Assembly: GCA_964594045.1 (NCBI GenBank)
Contig: CAZQKR010000009.1
Location: 1 to 64,000 of the forward strand
DNA from: UBA2365 sp964594045
GTDB taxonomy: Bacteria; Bacteroidota; Bacteroidia; Chitinophagales; Saprospiraceae
Reading direction: 5' to 3'
Length of the DNA: 64,000 bases
Shown: in pieces, positions 9,000 to 18,012 of the stretch
How positions within the stretch are numbered: position 1 is the first letter of the stretch
Layout: every line of letters begins with the position of its first letter
Position numbers and translations under genes: made by a program
Notes under the pieces: generated by a model
The model's input: only the letters and a program-made list of their open reading frames with translations
Database searches by the model: none
Told to the model about the DNA's origin: nothing

Positions 9000-10403
9000 C
9001 TACTTTTCATTGCTTTCGCCCGTATAATGTTTTTTTGCATTTCGGATGATCTCCTCATCCAATCCCAGTATTTCTGCGATCCTGATACCTTCGGCCGGAG
9101 CATCACTCCTGTCTGCCTCTTCCAGGTTAAAATCCATATATCTGTTCAAATCCTTAAAATGTATTTTATCAGCTAATTTTTCGTGCTTCAATCCTTTGAC
9201 CCTCAATTTTCTGCATTCCACTCTGATACCACTGAAATGGGTAGTGATCAATCCACTTGTTTTATGATCAGCCAAAAATTCCAGTGTACTGCTCACGATG
9301 GCCTTCCCTTCTTCCGGGTTGGTTGTCCTTGCCGGTTCATCCAATAAAACCAACAGCTTTTGCCCCGAACGTATAGCGTCGACCAGATGATTCAATTGTA
9401 CCATTTCTTCTGCAAAGGAGGATAAACCATGCTGGAATTGCCTGTTTTCTTCATTGTTCGTATAAACAGCATCAACCGGCATGATCGAAGCCTTATTTGC
9501 CGGAATAAACAGGCCAAACTGAAACAAATACTGACAGATAAACACTGTTTGAAGCATTACGGTCTTTCCACCCATATTTGCTCCCGTGATCAAAACCGGC
9601 GACATTTTAAAATAGATATCTACAGGCTGATAATCCTTACCCGTTTCCTCCAAATATCGCTTTACTTCAGGATTGAACAATCCCTCGTACCGGGTTGCTG
9701 AATGGGAAATATCCGGTTTGCAAAGCGACATGTCAATACTCCATTGAGCTGTTGCGATCAGCACATCCAGTTGAGCAAGACTATCCAGTGCAAACTTTAA
9801 TTTGTCAGCATATACATGCAGTTTACGGGATAAAGTCATCCGGATCTCTTCTTCAATTTCCTGCTCCTTCAGACGTAAAGCTTCCAGCTCTTCAGTTTGG
9901 GAAGCTTCTGTTTGTTTTAATTTTAACCTAAGATCAGTCAGGACGGTGGAATAGGCGCTGTAAATATAAAAATGGGGAATTCGCTGGTTTTCAGGATCCA
10001 ATAACTGAACAGTGGTTTCCAAACCGGGCAAATGGATCAGATCACAACGGATCTCCTTCAATATTGGTTTGATGGACTCATTCAGCAAGGCAAGTTGCTT
10101 GATCTCAAACAACTCTATATCGTCCGCTACTTCGCCATTGGAAAGTCGTGAAACAGTTGCATGAATATCTTTCAATCCGCTTAATTCATGAATGATCCGC
10201 CCGATCGTTTTGCTGTTTTCAGGAATTTGTATCAAAATACACATCTGTTCAAGCAAATCCAGCTGATGCCTGATCTCTTCTTCTCGGCTCATCCATGGCC
10301 GGTTGAGCAACAGTTTTTTAGCGGGTGAAGATGCGGGATTGATTTCATTGATCAAAAACCTGAATCCGGCAGATTCCTTCATGATATCTCTCACCGTCTT
10401 CAT
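9000..10403 (-). CDS. kamC: MutS-like ATPase of the lysine cluster (KamC, probable mutase reactivase subunit)
   Basis: 467 residues. The C-terminal half is a MutS-type ABC ATPase: Walker A GANMGGKT (274-281) and Walker B LVLLDEPARTTNP (D355, E356). The N-terminal half is helical with a coiled coil around residues 160-200 (QTEELEALRLKEQEIEEE). It lacks MutS mismatch-binding domains, so it is not a repair protein. From memory, this family is conserved in lysine fermentation clusters and is called KamC, the ATPase of a lysine 5,6-aminomutase reactivase with KamB; the chaperone role is family knowledge, not visible in the sequence. Its start overlaps the kamB stop (ATGA). Confidence 0.85.
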   Translation of the reverse strand: MKTVRDIMKESAGFRFLINEINPASSPAKKLLLNRPWMSREEEIRHQLDLLEQMCILIQIPENSKTIGRIIHELSGLKDIHATVSRLSNGEVADDIELFEIKQLALLNESIKPILKEIRCDLIHLPGLETTVQLLDPENQRIPHFYIYSAYSTVLTDLRLKLKQTEASQTEELEALRLKEQEIEEEIRMTLSRKLHVYADKLKFALDSLAQLDVLIATAQWSIDMSLCKPDISHSATRYEGLFNPEVKRYLEETGKDYQPVDIYFKMSPVLITGANMGGKTVMLQTVFICQYLFQFGLFIPANKASIMPVDAVYTNNEENRQFQHGLSSFAEEMVQLNHLVDAIRSGQKLLVLLDEPARTTNPEEGKAIVSSTLEFLADHKTSGLITTHFSGIRVECRKLRVKGLKHEKLADKIHFKDLNRYMDFNLEEADRSDAPAEGIRIAEILGLDEEIIRNAKKHYTGESNEK

Positions 10404-11413
10404 GCGGATAATTTTTTGATATCAAAAACAGGTACAGTCAGTACTTCGGCCAATGACTTAACCATTTTGTCACTATCCAGATGGTAGCCCAAGGGAGAAT
10501 AAGGATTCACACATACTCCGATCAATTCACTCCGGTCCAATACATTGATTTGGCCTCCATTCATTTCAAAGCGGCGCAGTTTTTCAGCGCTGATAAAAAT
10601 TCGCGTAAAATCCCTGACGATCAGTTTGACCCCATTTTTTTGTGATACACCCCCGATCTGTTCCAATGTCCGATCAGTGATCATTCCTCCGAAAAAAAAG
10701 GTGTTTCCGAAACGAAAAACATTCTTTGAAACTGTACTTGAACGGTTAGCTGCTTCTTCCTGCAAACAATGCAATTCACCAGACTCATCAATTGCCCATA
10801 CTCCGCTATGCTTTTCATATATTTCAGAAGATAATTTTGTATCATAGGGCTTGGTCTGGATCAAATCAACTGAAAATTTGGTTTTTCTGACCAATTGCTG
10901 CAAACTGGCTGATACTGCAGCACCTGTTGCCAGCAACATACCGTTTGTCACGGCCGGTGAAGCTAGCGATCTTCTGGAAATCGCTCCGTCCACCAGGGTT
11001 ATGTCAACACCATATCGATCCATTGATCTGATGAAGACTTTCAGCCAACCGGTATCAGATGGGCCAGAGATGATGCAATTCCCATCGTTCTTACATCTTG
11101 CAGTCACCAGTCTGCCCAGGGCAGTTGTCCTGTCGCTGACATCCAGTATTTCAGCGGTGATCTTTCTTTGGCGAAAATGCTTTTCCGAAGTGGCAAAGAC
11201 CAGATTTTCATACAATGAGATTTCCGGTTTTGGCGTATGTGTGACCTGGTCGGAAGATTCTCCATCCAGTCCTATGGATGTCACACAAACTGTTTTTCCA
11301 CTCTTTTTCAGATAATTTAAGACATAATTCAGGCATTCGGTTTTTCCTGTATTTTTATCCAGACCGATGACAGATACGCTTTTATATTTCAATATGTCCT
11401 CCGGAAATGGCAT
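10400..11413 (-). CDS. kamB: P-loop protein KamB, probable lysine 5,6-aminomutase reactivase subunit
   Basis: 337 residues. A P-loop GLDKNTGKT (residues 17-25) opens a nucleotide-binding domain; DITLVDGAISRRS (around 137-149) looks like its Walker B region. The rest has no motif I can name. The position between kamA and kamC, four bases after kamA and overlapping kamC by four bases, matches the kamA-kamB-kamC-kamD-kamE order known from lysine-fermenting bacteria such as Fusobacterium and Porphyromonas. The proposed role, with KamC, is release of damaged cobalamin from KamDE; this is inference from context and recalled family naming. Confidence 0.8.
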   Translation of the reverse strand: MPFPEDILKYKSVSVIGLDKNTGKTECLNYVLNYLKKSGKTVCVTSIGLDGESSDQVTHTPKPEISLYENLVFATSEKHFRQRKITAEILDVSDRTTALGRLVTARCKNDGNCIISGPSDTGWLKVFIRSMDRYGVDITLVDGAISRRSLASPAVTNGMLLATGAAVSASLQQLVRKTKFSVDLIQTKPYDTKLSSEIYEKHSGVWAIDESGELHCLQEEAANRSSTVSKNVFRFGNTFFFGGMITDRTLEQIGGVSQKNGVKLIVRDFTRIFISAEKLRRFEMNGGQINVLDRSELIGVCVNPYSPLGYHLDSDKMVKSLAEVLTVPVFDIKKLSA

Positions 11414-11417
11414 CCGA

Positions 11418-12656
11418 TCAATTATTTCTTTCTTTTCTGGCTAAATCTTCCGGTTCCAAAGATAATTGTTCTCCTTTCAACAGCGACGCAACACCTTCGA
11501 CATGATATCCATTGGTCTTTTTCCTGTCTTCCCATTCATCTTCGTAATCCGTCGGCTGCGTATATGTGGTGATCACACCCTCATAATTTCTCAAAACCAC
11601 TTTGTCAGGGCTCTGGGAGATCAGGTATGTCGGGGCTACCGGTATTTTCCCTCCACCACCAGGCGCATCCACCACATATGTTGGTACTGCGTAACCTGAA
11701 ATGTGTCCGCGAAGGCCTTCTATGATCTCAATTCCTTTGGAAACAGGTGTTCTGAAATGTTCCAAACCCATGGAAAGATCACATTGATATATGTAGTATG
11801 GCCTGACCCTGTTTTTGACCAGTTTCAGCACCAATTCCTTCATGATCTCGAGATTGTCATTCACCCCCCGGAGCAAAACACTTTGGTTGCCGATAGGGAT
11901 CCCGGCATTGGAGATCCTGTTGCATGCTTCAATTGCTTCAGACGTCAATTCACGAGGATGATTGAAGTGTGTATTAAGCCAGATCGTATGATATTTTTTC
12001 AACATATTCACCAAATCGTCGGTGATGCGCTGTGGTGCTACGACCGGCACCCTGGATCCTATCCTGATGATCTCCACATGAGGAATTGCTCTCAGTCGCT
12101 GAATTATGCTTTCCAGCATTTTGTCGCTGACCAGCAAAGCATCTCCACCGGATAGCAGGACGTCCCTGACTTGTGGTGTTCTTGCGATATAATCTATGCC
12201 TTTCTGGATCCTTTCTGATGGAGATTCCGCATCCGTTTGACCTGCAAATCTGCGTCTGGTACAGTGCCTGCAGTACATCGCACACATATCCGTAATGAGG
12301 AACAACACCCTGTCCGGATAGCGGTGTGTCAATCCCGGCACCGGCGCATCAGCATCCTCATGAAGTGGATCAAGCAGGTCAGCAGAAGTAAAATGCAGTT
12401 CATTGACCGAAGGAATGGCTTGTTTTCTGATAGGGCAATTAGGATCATTCAGATCGATCAATGACAAATAATACGGTGTAATGGCCATTCTCATGGTCTG
12501 AAGTGATTTCTGGATCCCGATCTCTTCCGAATGGGTGAGTTTGATGTGTTTCATCAGTTCACCAAAGCTTTCAATCCTGTTCTTTACCTGCCATTTCCAG
12601 TCGTTCCACTGTTCATCCGTTACATCCGGAAAAAGCAAATGTCTGTTATTTATCAT
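11418..12656 (-). CDS. kamA: L-lysine 2,3-aminomutase (radical SAM)
   Basis: 412 residues. First enzyme of lysine fermentation: converts L-lysine to L-beta-lysine using a 4Fe-4S cluster, S-adenosylmethionine and PLP. The radical SAM motif is CAMYCRHC (C125, C129, C132). The PLP lysine lies in APGGGGKIPVAP at K337, the same number as in the Clostridium subterminale enzyme. SGGDALL and the EIIRIGSRVPVV stretch are further family signatures. The N-terminal region (WNDWKWQVKNRI) is also typical. Start ATG 12656 lies 17 bp after the stop of the upstream kdd copy. Confidence 0.97.
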   Translation of the reverse strand: MINNRHLLFPDVTDEQWNDWKWQVKNRIESFGELMKHIKLTHSEEIGIQKSLQTMRMAITPYYLSLIDLNDPNCPIRKQAIPSVNELHFTSADLLDPLHEDADAPVPGLTHRYPDRVLFLITDMCAMYCRHCTRRRFAGQTDAESPSERIQKGIDYIARTPQVRDVLLSGGDALLVSDKMLESIIQRLRAIPHVEIIRIGSRVPVVAPQRITDDLVNMLKKYHTIWLNTHFNHPRELTSEAIEACNRISNAGIPIGNQSVLLRGVNDNLEIMKELVLKLVKNRVRPYYIYQCDLSMGLEHFRTPVSKGIEIIEGLRGHISGYAVPTYVVDAPGGGGKIPVAPTYLISQSPDKVVLRNYEGVITTYTQPTDYEDEWEDRKKTNGYHVEGVASLLKGEQLSLEPEDLARKERNN

Positions 12657-12673
12657 TTTATAAATATTGAAAA

Positions 12674-13708
12674 TTAAACATATAATTTTTCGAACAAATC
12701 CCTGATCTCCCGGGATTCTCTTAATATATTCAAAGACAGATCGGCATGACCCTTGGCATATCCGTTACCAACGATCAGTTTAAGATCTTTACCGATACCT
12801 TCTGCACCCAAAGCAGCTTTGGTAAATGAGGTAGCCATCGAAAAGAAATAGATCAGTCCCTGACCTTTTGTGATCAGTATGGAAGTCATTTCAGTATCGG
12901 GAACGTTGACATTGTTGATCGTCACGTCACAACCACGTGGTCCTGTTATCTCAGTTACTTTATGATAAACATCCATCACTTTTGTCGCATCTGCAACAAT
13001 GATATGTGTTGCAAGACCGAGATCCTTGATCCTGGATGCATTCTGCTCAGCATATTCAACCACGATCACTTTCCCGTATGGACCAACATTTTTCATTGCC
13101 TGGTAACAGCACAACACGCCCGATTTACCTCCACCACCCAAAATACATACCGTATCACCTTCCATTACCAGCCGGTCAACCTGTGCGGGTGCTCCGGCTA
13201 CATCGAGCACGGCCAATGCCAGTTTTTCGGGAATATCCTCCGGCAAAACAGAAAAGATACCGCTTTCAAATAAGATCGCCTTTGCCTCAACATCCACCTG
13301 GTCGCTCTCAGGATCCAAATGGATGATACTTTGTAAATTCAAAGGAGTCAGGGATAAAGACACCAAAGTGGCTATTTTATCACCAACTTTCAACTTTTTA
13401 TCGGGAAAGTTGGGACCGATTGCAATGACTTTCCCTATCAGCATGCCACCTGAACCCGTAACCGGATTCTGCATCTTACCTCTTTGCGCTACGATGGAGA
13501 TGATCATGGATTTCATTTTTTCAGGGTCAGCTCCACATGCATTTTTGATCTGCGTGTAACTGGCAGAGTCGATATTGAGGGTGATCACATCGATCAAAAC
13601 CTCGTTGTCAAAAATTTCAGTTGAATTATCCAGCTTCAGGGCAGGTTGTGGCAAAGTCCCTGCCGGTTCGATGACCCTGTGTGTTCCGTATCTGCAGCCC
13701 TGCTTCAT
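12674..13708 (-). CDS. kdd: L-erythro-3,5-diaminohexanoate dehydrogenase, second copy
   Basis: 344 residues. Oxidises 3,5-diaminohexanoate to 5-amino-3-oxohexanoate with NAD(P)+. Homologous over its full length to the gene directly upstream (13719-14762): shared blocks include KYGTHRVIEPAG/RYGTHRVIEPAG, NPVTGSGGML, LKVGDKIATLVSLSLTPL, KAILFESGI, DVAGAPAQ and VPDTEMTSIL. The Rossmann nucleotide motif is GGGGKSG here and GAGGKSG in the paralogue. The frame extends to 13756, but ATG 13708 aligns with the paralogue's start. Both copies look intact, so this is probably a functional duplicate with altered substrate or subunit role; which copy is the main enzyme cannot be told. Confidence 0.88.
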   Translation of the reverse strand: MKQGCRYGTHRVIEPAGTLPQPALKLDNSTEIFDNEVLIDVITLNIDSASYTQIKNACGADPEKMKSMIISIVAQRGKMQNPVTGSGGMLIGKVIAIGPNFPDKKLKVGDKIATLVSLSLTPLNLQSIIHLDPESDQVDVEAKAILFESGIFSVLPEDIPEKLALAVLDVAGAPAQVDRLVMEGDTVCILGGGGKSGVLCCYQAMKNVGPYGKVIVVEYAEQNASRIKDLGLATHIIVADATKVMDVYHKVTEITGPRGCDVTINNVNVPDTEMTSILITKGQGLIYFFSMATSFTKAALGAEGIGKDLKLIVGNGYAKGHADLSLNILRESREIRDLFEKLYV

Positions 13709-13718
13709 GATCAGTGTT

Positions 13719-14762
13719 TTATGCGTATAATTCAGTAAATACTTTTCTGAGCACATCGCTTTCTTTCAAAATCTGCAAGGTGATCTCTGCGTGCCCTTTA
13801 GTATAGCCATTGCCAACGATCATCGTCACGTCACTTCCAACACCCTCTGCACCCAACGCAGCTTTAGTGAATGAAGTGGCCATGGAAAAGAAGTAGACGA
13901 TGCCGGTATCTTTGGTTGCCAGGATACTGGTCATTTCCGTATCAGGAATATTGACATTGTTGATCGTAATATCTGCCATTTCCCCGTTGGTCAGTGCTTC
14001 CAGCTTTTCCATGATCTGAACAGGTTTTGTAGCATCAGCTGCAAAAACATGGTCACAAAATCCCAGCTCTTCAAGTCTTTTGGTGCTTTTTTCACTGTGG
14101 GTCAAACCGATCACTTTACCCGTAACTCCGGCTCTTTTTTTGGCTTCATAACAACAGAGCATACCTGATTTTCCACCTGCTCCGATGATCAGAACCGTAT
14201 CACCAGGTTTAACCAGTTTTGCGGTTTGGGCCGGAGCACCCGCAACGTCCAATGCGGACAGAACCAGACCTTCAGGCATGTCTGCCGGAATTTTGGCATA
14301 AATACCGCTCTCGAACAAAATGGCTTTACCATCGATGTCCACCTGATCGATATCAGGTCTGATATCCTTTATTTTATCAATCCGCAATGGCGTGAGCGAA
14401 AGGGAAACCAGTGTAGCGATTTTATCTCCAACCTTGAGGTCGGTTTTTCCTTTTAACGCATCGCCGATTTTTTCAACTGTACCGAGCAACATTCCACCTG
14501 AACCCGTAACAGGATTCCTGTGCTTGCCTTGTTTTGCCACGATATCCAGCATGATCTCAGCAATTTTTGCTTTGTCACCAGCTGCCTGTTCCTCGATCTG
14601 GGTAAAACTGGCTGAATCAATATTCAGGGTTTGAACATCGATCAGGATCTCATTGTCATAAATTTCATCCATATTGTTGTCGATCCTGTTCGCCGGTTGT
14701 GGTAAAACACCTGCCGGTTCGATCACCCGGTGCGTTCCGTATTTATTTCCTTTTTTTTGCAT
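13719..14762 (-). CDS. kdd: L-erythro-3,5-diaminohexanoate dehydrogenase, first copy
   Basis: 347 residues. NAD(P)-dependent dehydrogenase of the lysine fermentation pathway acting after KamDE. It has a medium-chain-dehydrogenase-like layout: N-terminal GroES-like part with SGGMLLGTVEKIGDAL and LKVGDKIATLVSLSLTPL, then the Rossmann core LIIGAGGKSGMLCCYEAKK with the GxGGxSG nucleotide motif. The C-terminal block (IPDTEMTSIL, YFFSMATSFTKAALGAEGVG, VGNGYTKGHAEI) is characteristic of Kdd. It is followed after only 10 bp by a paralogue in the same orientation and preceded by kce with an 87-bp gap. Confidence 0.92.
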   Translation of the reverse strand: MQKKGNKYGTHRVIEPAGVLPQPANRIDNNMDEIYDNEILIDVQTLNIDSASFTQIEEQAAGDKAKIAEIMLDIVAKQGKHRNPVTGSGGMLLGTVEKIGDALKGKTDLKVGDKIATLVSLSLTPLRIDKIKDIRPDIDQVDIDGKAILFESGIYAKIPADMPEGLVLSALDVAGAPAQTAKLVKPGDTVLIIGAGGKSGMLCCYEAKKRAGVTGKVIGLTHSEKSTKRLEELGFCDHVFAADATKPVQIMEKLEALTNGEMADITINNVNIPDTEMTSILATKDTGIVYFFSMATSFTKAALGAEGVGSDVTMIVGNGYTKGHAEITLQILKESDVLRKVFTELYA

Positions 14763-14849
14763 TTGTTTCGATTTTATATTTTAAGTTCTTAGAGTTTGTT
14801 CCTGATTATCAGTTTATTTAAACCATGTAATCAGTGAGCAAAGCTAATT

Positions 14850-15677
14850 TTAATTTTTTGTCGCGAGGCCCAAAATAGCTCTGGCTTCAGCAGGTGTGGC
14901 AATTTCCCTGCCGAGCTCTTTAGCCATGCGAACCACCTTGGAAACCAGTTCACCATTGGAAGAAGTAAGTTTACCTTTAGAGATATACACATTATCTTCG
15001 AGGCCAACGCGAACATGACCTCCGTCAATAATTGCAGCCATCGCCAGCGGAAATTCGAATCGTCCGATCCCGGCAACCGTATAAGTGGCATCTTCAGGAA
15101 TGCTTCCCCGCATAAAAACAAAATCTCTCAATGTCCCGGAAATACCGCCATTCACACCCATGACAAAATCAAAGTGCATGGGTTTTCTGATATACCCTTT
15201 TTTGTGCAGACGCAACGCCATGTCGATCATGCTCTTATCAAAGACTTCCAGTTCGGGTTTCACCCCGAGTTCATTCATACGTTCCGCAAAATAAATGATG
15301 GTATTTTCCGTATTCATGAAAACTTCATCCCCTCCAAAATTCAGAGTCCCACAATCCAGTGTGGCCATTTCAGGATTCAATTGCAATGGCTGAAGGCGTT
15401 CATCATTGCTCATGCCGACGGCGCCTCCGGTTGAAGGCTGAATGATCACATCCGGCACTTCAGACCTGATGGCATCGATCACCTCTTTGAATCTGGCCAC
15501 ATCCTGCGTGGGTGTACCATCATCGTATCGGACATGAAGATGAATGATACTTGCCCCTGCCTCACGGGCAGATTTTGCTTCCCGGACACATTCCTGTACC
15601 GTGTAAGGAACTGCAGGATTATGCTCTTTCATTACTTCAGCTCCGCAAATGGCAGCTGTGATGATTAATTTTTCCAT
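14850..15677 (-). CDS. kce: 3-keto-5-aminohexanoate cleavage enzyme (BKACE family)
   Basis: 275 residues. Zinc enzyme that cleaves 5-amino-3-oxohexanoate with acetyl-CoA, giving acetoacetate and 3-aminobutyryl-CoA. The zinc-binding pair is IIHLHVR (H46, H48); E14 in CGAEV and the R223-x-x-x-E227-D228 group in VRVGLEDNV correspond to the active-site residues described for the Cloacamonas enzyme. QPSTGG and TLDCGTLNFG are other family signatures. The gene is spaced four bases after kal, so the two are probably coupled. Confidence 0.95.
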   Translation of the reverse strand: MEKLIITAAICGAEVMKEHNPAVPYTVQECVREAKSAREAGASIIHLHVRYDDGTPTQDVARFKEVIDAIRSEVPDVIIQPSTGGAVGMSNDERLQPLQLNPEMATLDCGTLNFGGDEVFMNTENTIIYFAERMNELGVKPELEVFDKSMIDMALRLHKKGYIRKPMHFDFVMGVNGGISGTLRDFVFMRGSIPEDATYTVAGIGRFEFPLAMAAIIDGGHVRVGLEDNVYISKGKLTSSNGELVSKVVRMAKELGREIATPAEARAILGLATKN

Positions 15678-15681
15678 GTTT

Positions 15682-16074
15682 TTATTTTTTGTTCCTTTGA
15701 TTCCTGACAGGCACCACGCAGGTTCCGCTGGCTCTGCATACCACTACCGGTTCATCCAGAAAGTCCGCAGCAGACTCGGAAATATCCTGCCTGGGCACGA
15801 TCACTTTTCTGGCTTCAAAGACCATTTTTCTGGATGAATTCCCGATATGAGTGATCTCTCCAATTGCTTCGATATAATCTCCGGCATAAACAGGTGCTAA
15901 AAACTCAACCATATCGTATGCGGCAAACAAACCTTCATCTCCATCATTGCGTATCAATAATTCTGTGGCCACATCACCAAAAAGCTGCAACATTTTTGCT
16001 CCGTCAACCAATTCTCCGCCATAATGAGCATCATGTGAGCTCATCCGGACCCTGATCATTGCTTTATTGTTCAT
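15682..16074 (-). CDS. kal: 3-aminobutyryl-CoA ammonia-lyase
   Basis: 130 residues, a single hot-dog domain of the usual length. Removes ammonia from L-3-aminobutyryl-CoA to give crotonyl-CoA. Signatures: RVRMSSHDAHYGGELVDGA at the N-terminus, a central helix (MLQLFGDVATELLIRNDGDE) and LAPVYAGDYIEAIGEITHIG. The gene lies between atoD (15-bp gap) and kce (4-bp gap), matching its step in the pathway. The crotonyl-CoA formed must be reduced by an acyl-CoA dehydrogenase encoded elsewhere. Confidence 0.93.
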   Translation of the reverse strand: MNNKAMIRVRMSSHDAHYGGELVDGAKMLQLFGDVATELLIRNDGDEGLFAAYDMVEFLAPVYAGDYIEAIGEITHIGNSSRKMVFEARKVIVPRQDISESAADFLDEPVVVCRASGTCVVPVRNQRNKK

Positions 16075-16089
16075 AATTCCTTATTTTCT

Positions 16090-16734
16090 TTAATTGTAAA
16101 TAAAATCCACGAAAATTCCGGGTGTATGGATGTTGTGAGGTTCCAGGCCACCAATGTCTACCAGCTGTCTGACTTCTGCGATCACCGTTCTGGCTGCGGT
16201 GGCCATCACCGGATTAAAATTCTGGGCAGTTCCCCTGTATACCAGGTTGCCGGCTTTATCACCAATGGAGGCGGAAATGAGCGCAATATCGCCCGGCAAA
16301 GGCTTTTCGAGCAGATACTGTTTTCCATCCACTTCCATCATCTGCTTCCCTTCTGCCACCTCAGTCCCAAGCCCTGTCGGCGTTAAAAAACCACCCAAAC
16401 CTGCTCCGGCAGCCCGCATCCTTTCCACTAATGTACCCTGCGGAACAAATTCCACCTCCAGTTTTTGATCTGCATACATCTGCTTGGCAACAGCATTCAT
16501 GCCGATGTAGGAGGTGATGACTTTTTTTACCTGGCCGTTCGCGATCAGTTTTCCAACTCCATATTCCGGAGTAGCCGTATCATTGCATACAATGGTCAGT
16601 TCTTTTACTTCAGTTTCCGCCAGGGCTTCAAGTATCCTTGCGGGTATACCGCTGCTGATAAAACCTCCAACCAGTATTGTCATGCCATCCTTTACCATGG
16701 TTACTACCTGATCTATTTCAATGATTGCCTTCAT
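16090..16734 (-). CDS. atoD: CoA-transferase subunit A (acetoacetate/butyrate type)
   Basis: 214 residues. Alpha subunit of the class I CoA-transferase whose beta subunit is atoA at the far end of the operon. The family motif GGFISSGIP and the stretch NDTATPEYGVGKLIANGQVK are seen, with FLTPTGLGTEVAEGKQ and a conserved C-terminal GGLEPHNIHTPGIFVD. The open frame reaches 16812, but MKAIIEIDQVVTMVKDGMT is the normal family start, so ATG 16734 was chosen. It is the first gene of the operon; the upstream region has no clear TAnnTTTG promoter that I could find. Confidence 0.93.
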   Translation of the reverse strand: MKAIIEIDQVVTMVKDGMTILVGGFISSGIPARILEALAETEVKELTIVCNDTATPEYGVGKLIANGQVKKVITSYIGMNAVAKQMYADQKLEVEFVPQGTLVERMRAAGAGLGGFLTPTGLGTEVAEGKQMMEVDGKQYLLEKPLPGDIALISASIGDKAGNLVYRGTAQNFNPVMATAARTVIAEVRQLVDIGGLEPHNIHTPGIFVDFIYN

Positions 16735-17197
16735 GCTCGATGATATTAATAAAAGTTTATTTAAATTCCAACATAATATTTTGTCTTTCGGATTTTTGCG
16801 ATAAAAATACACTATTATTAACGAAAAATATAATTATATACCAAATATCGTTCTGAATTTCATTTATTTAAAACGATTCAAAAAATAGTTCAGACTTTCA
16901 CAGGAGCATTTGATTCAACATTTATTGATGAAAAAATTTAACAAACGGTAAAATATTCTGAATATGAGTGTAATACCTAATATAATTCATTATAATTCAT
17001 TGTTTTACTTTCAGATCTCGCCGGTGTATCCTCAGCCGGAAAGTTCGTAGTTCTGCAAAAGACTAATGCGCAAAAGCTTAAGGGAATACGGTCTGCTCAG
17101 GCAATCGGCACACTGATTATGTTGAAGTAAAGTAATACTCTCTTGTTTTTGCCGATCTCTCGTGAAAAATTCTTTTTTTTGTATCAAATCAAGAAAA
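16735..17197. other. Divergent intergenic region (lysine operon / cysQ)
   Basis: About 460 bp between two divergent transcription units. It is AT-rich and contains the direct repeat TATAATTCAT twice in tandem near 16980-17000. No coding frame with homology was recognised, and no consensus Bacteroidota promoter was found for either direction. Any regulator site of the lysine operon should lie here. Confidence 0.55.
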
Positions 17198-17983
17198 ATG
17201 TCTGAGGAGAAAACGAGAATACTGTCTGCAGTAACGACTGCCGGGATCGAAGCCGGTAAGGCAATATTGAACATTTATGCTACGGATTTTTCCTCAACGC
17301 TTGAAATCAAACAGGATTCATCACCCGTCACTGCGGCAGATAAAGAAGCCAGCAGGATCATCTGCCGTCAACTTGAAGGTTTACTGGATCACTGTCCTGT
17401 GATGTCGGAAGAAAACGAAATTCCGGCATTTGAGGAAAGAAAATATTTGCAGCGTTACTGGCTGATCGACCCACTGGACGGAACCAGGGAATTCATCGCC
17501 CGTAATGGGGATTTTACAGTAAATATTGCCCTGATCGAGCAAAATGTGCCTGTTTTCGGATGGATACTGATCCCTCTGACAGGTGAATATTTTTACGCAT
17601 TCCGTGGCGATGGCGCATTTCATCATACTCCGTCTGGTCCGTTTCCCATCAGATGCAACTCATTTTCAACAGATCAAAAAGGATTGCGCATACTGCGTTC
17701 CAGGTCTCATTACAATGAAAAGGCTGCAGATTATATCCGCCGGTTCGAGCAACCTGTGATCATTCCGCGTGGCAGTTCGATAAAAATGATGCTGATCGCC
17801 TCCGGACAGGCCGATCTTTATCCCTGCTTCTCTCGAACATCTGAATGGGATACAGCCGCTGCACAGATCATTCTGGAGGAAGCAGGTGGTCATTTGTTGG
17901 GCCTGGAAACAGGGTTGCCGCTGAAATACAATAAAAAAGATCTGAAGAACCCGTTTTTTATCGCTCACGGCCATAAAAAATGA
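17198..17983 (+). CDS. cysQ: 3'(2'),5'-bisphosphate nucleotidase CysQ
   Basis: 261 residues. Member of the inositol monophosphatase fold that dephosphorylates 3'-phosphoadenosine 5'-phosphate, recycling the by-product of sulfate assimilation or sulfotransfer. Metal-binding motifs are all present: VMSEEN, WLIDPLDGTREF (the D-P-x-D-G-T core) and SEWDTAAAQIILEEAGG near the C-terminus. A GTG at 17162 opens the same frame, but ATG 17198 with the typical MSEEKTRILSAV start was chosen. It is the first gene of a likely unit with the two that follow. Confidence 0.9.
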   Translation: MSEEKTRILSAVTTAGIEAGKAILNIYATDFSSTLEIKQDSSPVTAADKEASRIICRQLEGLLDHCPVMSEENEIPAFEERKYLQRYWLIDPLDGTREFIARNGDFTVNIALIEQNVPVFGWILIPLTGEYFYAFRGDGAFHHTPSGPFPIRCNSFSTDQKGLRILRSRSHYNEKAADYIRRFEQPVIIPRGSSIKMMLIASGQADLYPCFSRTSEWDTAAAQIILEEAGGHLLGLETGLPLKYNKKDLKNPFFIAHGHKK

Positions 17984-18012
17984 TAACTTTGACATCTGCA
18001 TAAACCCAAAAA

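Noticed and set aside
9000..10403. DNA mismatch repair protein MutS2 or MutS
   Set aside because: Only the ATPase part is shared; mismatch-recognition and Smr domains are absent and the gene is embedded in the lysine operon.
16735..16860. Promoter of the lysine operon
   Set aside because: No TAnnTTTG with a correctly spaced TTTG was found on the minus strand; near matches deviate in the essential TTTG.
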